Positions 62,216 to 64,000 of a DNA stretch of 64,000 nucleotides are shown piece by piece. Within the stretch, counting starts at the first letter, position 1; every line of letters begins with the position of its first letter. This stretch comes from Streptomyces sp. ISL-100. Lineage in GTDB: Bacteria > Actinomycetota > Actinomycetes > Streptomycetales > Streptomycetaceae. The position numbers and the translations under genes were made by a program. Location: positions 62,001-126,000 of the forward strand of contig NZ_JAGGOK010000025.1 in assembly GCF_018614615.1 (NCBI RefSeq). Reading direction: 5' to 3'. The notes below the pieces were generated by a model that had not been told where the DNA came from, ran no database searches, and saw nothing but the letters and a program-made list of their open reading frames with translations.

Positions 62216-63718
62216 TCAGCCCGCGAACCAGCGCACCGGACGCGGCGCAAGGTTCTGGTAGATGTGCTTCGCCTCGCGATACTCGGCCAGCCCGGACGGG
62301 CCCAGCTCACGCCCGACCCCCGACTTGCCGAACCCGCCCCACTCCGCCTGCGGCAGGTAGGGATGGAAGTCGTTGATCCACACGGTCCCGTGCCGCAACC
62401 GCCCCGCCACCCGCCGGGCCCGCCCCGCGTCGGCCGTCCACACCCCGCCGGCCAGCCCGTACTCGGTGTCATTGGCCAGAGCGACGGCCTCGTCCTCGGT
62501 ACGGAAGGTCTCCACCGTCAGGACGGGCCCGAAGACCTCTTCCCGTACGACGCGCATCTCGCGGTGGCACTGGTCAAGAACCGTCGGCGCGTAGAAGTAG
62601 CCTTCAGCCGGCCGTACGTCGGAGGCCTCGGGCCGCGCGCCGCCGGAGCGCAGCACCGCGCCCTCCTCCAGCGCGGACGCGACGTACATCTCCGTCTTCG
62701 CCAGCTGCTGAGCGGAGACGAGCGGTCCGCACTCGACCCCGTCCTCCGTCCCGCGCCCGAGCCGGATCTTCGCGGCCCGGCGGGCGAGCTCGGCGACGAA
62801 CCGCTCCCGCACCGACTCCTCGATGATGAGCCGGGAGCCGGCCGAGCAGACCTGGCCGCTGTGGATGAACGCGGCGTTCAGCGCCTGGTCGACGGCGGTG
62901 TCGAAGCCTTCCTCAGTCGCGCAGGCATCGGCGAAGACGACGTTGGGGTTCTTTCCGCCCAGCTCCAGCGCGACCTTCTTCACGGTGACCGCCGCCGCCT
63001 GCATGACCTTCGTACCGCTGGCGAGGCCGCCCGTGAACGACACGAGGTCGACGTCGGGGTGCTCGGACATCCGGGCCCCCACGGGGTCGCCCGCGCCGGT
63101 CACGAGGTTGGCGACACCGGCCGGCAGGCCCGCCTCGACGAGCAGCTCCATGAGCGCGACGGTCGTCAGCGGCGTGATCTCGCTCGGCTTGATCACGAAG
63201 GTGTTGCCGGCGGCCAGGGCCGGGGCGATCTTCCAGCTGGCCTGGAGCAGCGGATAGTTCCACGGCGCGATGAGCGCGCAGACGCCGACCGGCTCGTGCA
63301 CGACGACGCTGTGGATCTCGGGAGAACCGGCGTCGACAACCCGCCCTCCGCCCTCATTGATGACGAGGTCCGCGAAGTACCGGAAGGCGTCGGTCACGCA
63401 GTCGACGTCGACCCGGCCCTCCTCCAGCGTCTTCCCCGCGTCACGGCTTTCGAGGAGCGCGATGTCCTCGCGGTCCCGCTGGAGCAGCTCACCGACGCGC
63501 CGCAGCAGCGCGGCCCGCTCGGCCACCGGGGTACGGGGCCACTCGCCCGTGTCGAATGCCGTACGGGCCGCTGCCACCGCGGCATCGACGTCGGCGGCAC
63601 CGCCCTCGGCGATGACGGCGAAGGGCTTGGCGTCCGCGGGGTCGATGATCTCGCGCGTGGCGCCGGAAGCGGCTGCCTGCCACTTCCCGCCCACATGGAT
63701 GGTCTGTTGTACCGACAC
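62216..63718 (-). CDS. aldehyde dehydrogenase (betaine-aldehyde dehydrogenase candidate)
   Basis: A 500-residue NAD(P)-dependent aldehyde dehydrogenase: [38 protein letters not shown] with the catalytic Glu, and [10 protein letters not shown] with the catalytic Cys. The GTG at 63718 ([15 protein letters not shown]) gives the standard N-terminus; longer frames are not coding-like. It is the first gene of the operon and probably oxidises betaine aldehyde to glycine betaine. 73 nt separate it from the GMC gene. Confidence 0.9.
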   Translation of the reverse strand: MSVQQTIHVGGKWQAAASGATREIIDPADAKPFAVIAEGGAADVDAAVAAARTAFDTGEWPRTPVAERAALLRRVGELLQRDREDIALLESRDAGKTLEEGRVDVDCVTDAFRYFADLVINEGGGRVVDAGSPEIHSVVVHEPVGVCALIAPWNYPLLQASWKIAPALAAGNTFVIKPSEITPLTTVALMELLVEAGLPAGVANLVTGAGDPVGARMSEHPDVDLVSFTGGLASGTKVMQAAAVTVKKVALELGGKNPNVVFADACATEEGFDTAVDQALNAAFIHSGQVCSAGSRLIIEESVRERFVAELARRAAKIRLGRGTEDGVECGPLVSAQQLAKTEMYVASALEEGAVLRSGGARPEASDVRPAEGYFYAPTVLDQCHREMRVVREEVFGPVLTVETFRTEDEAVALANDTEYGLAGGVWTADAGRARRVAGRLRHGTVWINDFHPYLPQAEWGGFGKSGVGRELGPSGLAEYREAKHIYQNLAPRPVRWFAG

Positions 63719-63858
63719 GTCGCGTTTCGCCTTCCGTTCCCGATATGTTCCGCCAGTAAGGAGACCGGCAACCGGGAGCCCTCCCCCCGGGGCCGGGAAC
63801 CATGCGCAATACGTGGCCGAAAGTGCCATGCATCACGACCGTTGTGAGACAAAACCGG
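63719..63858 (-). promoter_or_regulatory. promoter region of the betaine operon
   Basis: About 140 nt between the ALDH gene and the partial gene at the window end. The stretch TTTTGTCTCACAACGG on the minus strand is comparatively AT-rich. No clear -35/-10 pair or operator was found. Confidence 0.3.
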
Positions 63859-64000
63859 TCAGAACGTGTTATTCGGTTTGAAGTGTTCGATCGCCGTGCC
63901 GATGATCTTCTCCTGTAGCGGCCACTCATCGGCAGGCGCGGCGACCAGCACGGCCCACAGGTCACCGCTGGAGACACGGAACACGCGCTCGACGCCCCTG
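63859..64000 (-). CDS. partial CDS at window end, C-terminus only
   Basis: The minus strand encodes VERVFRVSSGDLWAVLVA, then PADEWPLQEKIIGTAIEHF and KPNNTF before a stop at 63859. This coding-like tail continues beyond the window. I do not recognise the family from 46 residues. It lies upstream of the betaine operon on the same strand, so the full gene could be a regulator or unrelated. Confidence 0.6.
   Translation of the reverse strand, partial: RGVERVFRVSSGDLWAVLVAAPADEWPLQEKIIGTAIEHFKPNNTF

Overview
The window is high-GC chromosomal DNA from a Streptomyces or close relative. Codon third positions are strongly G/C. GTG and TTG starts are common. The families are typical of the genus (DUF397 with a DUF5753 regulator, SCO4848-type membrane protein, FG-GAP amidases), and the gene order around sdhCDAB, the metallophosphoesterase, D-Ala-D-Ala carboxypeptidase, trpS, glyA and rocD is a familiar Streptomyces core layout. 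I saw no rRNA, tRNA or CRISPR array.

Layout. 0-7 kb: a small membrane protein and two secreted zinc amidases with FG-GAP repeats, then a lipoprotein. 7-11 kb: hypotheticals, a DUF4328 membrane protein and a secreted GH20 hexosaminidase. 11-15.2 kb: a degenerate OHCU-decarboxylase-like gene and the succinate dehydrogenase operon sdhCDAB, closed by a strong terminator. 15.4-19.1 kb: a RelE/XRE toxin-antitoxin pair, an Lrp regulator divergent from an SMP-30 hydrolase, and an HTH/zinc-ribbon protein. 19.4-25.9 kb: an accessory island. It starts in gene debris (TnpB remnant with its right-end hairpin, and a fragment of an MFS pump) and carries an ATP-grasp RiPP (graspetide) cluster: XRE/TPR regulator, a catalytically degenerate resolvase-like protein, a train of tiny overlapping genes, precursor peptide, ATP-grasp ligase and a PIMT-like methyltransferase. 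26-29.7 kb: a MarR-controlled DHA2 efflux pump and a membrane/DCC/TetR operon with two palindromic operators. 29.7-35.5 kb: an orphan peptide-binding protein, a metallophosphoesterase, a carboxypeptidase and a YihY-type membrane protein. 35.5-39.8 kb: what looks like a complete decaprenyl-phospho-arabinose pathway (PAP2 phosphatase, UbiA transferase, GtrA, DprE1, DprE2). 39.9-46.8 kb: RNA ligase-like protein, trpS, an ECF sigma factor with a probable membrane anti-sigma factor, glyA under a ZTP riboswitch, rocD. 47-54.4 kb: a YgiC/YgiB-like pair, an EamA-like transporter, a MocR regulator divergent from an AhpD-like protein, and a DUF5753/DUF397/HATPase set. 54.6-56.4 kb: a DsbA-fold lipoprotein, a hypothetical and an IstB remnant. 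56.5-63.7 kb: a choline-to-glycine-betaine operon (aldehyde dehydrogenase, GMC dehydrogenase, ABC ATPase, fused double permease, binding lipoprotein).

The most promising unusual system is the graspetide cluster at 20-25.5 kb. The ligase would close omega-ester rings on the 90-residue precursor, and the PIMT-like enzyme would probably convert an Asp into an aspartimide, as in fuscimiditide-type products. Other points of interest are the single-locus arabinose-donor pathway with a DprE1 that has Ala where the benzothiazinone target Cys should be, an efflux-pump leader whose ribosome binding site is buried in a 12-bp hairpin, a 30-bp perfect inverted repeat, and a 38-nt intergenic repeat present twice in opposite orientation. 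All assignments come from reading the sequence; no database search was run.
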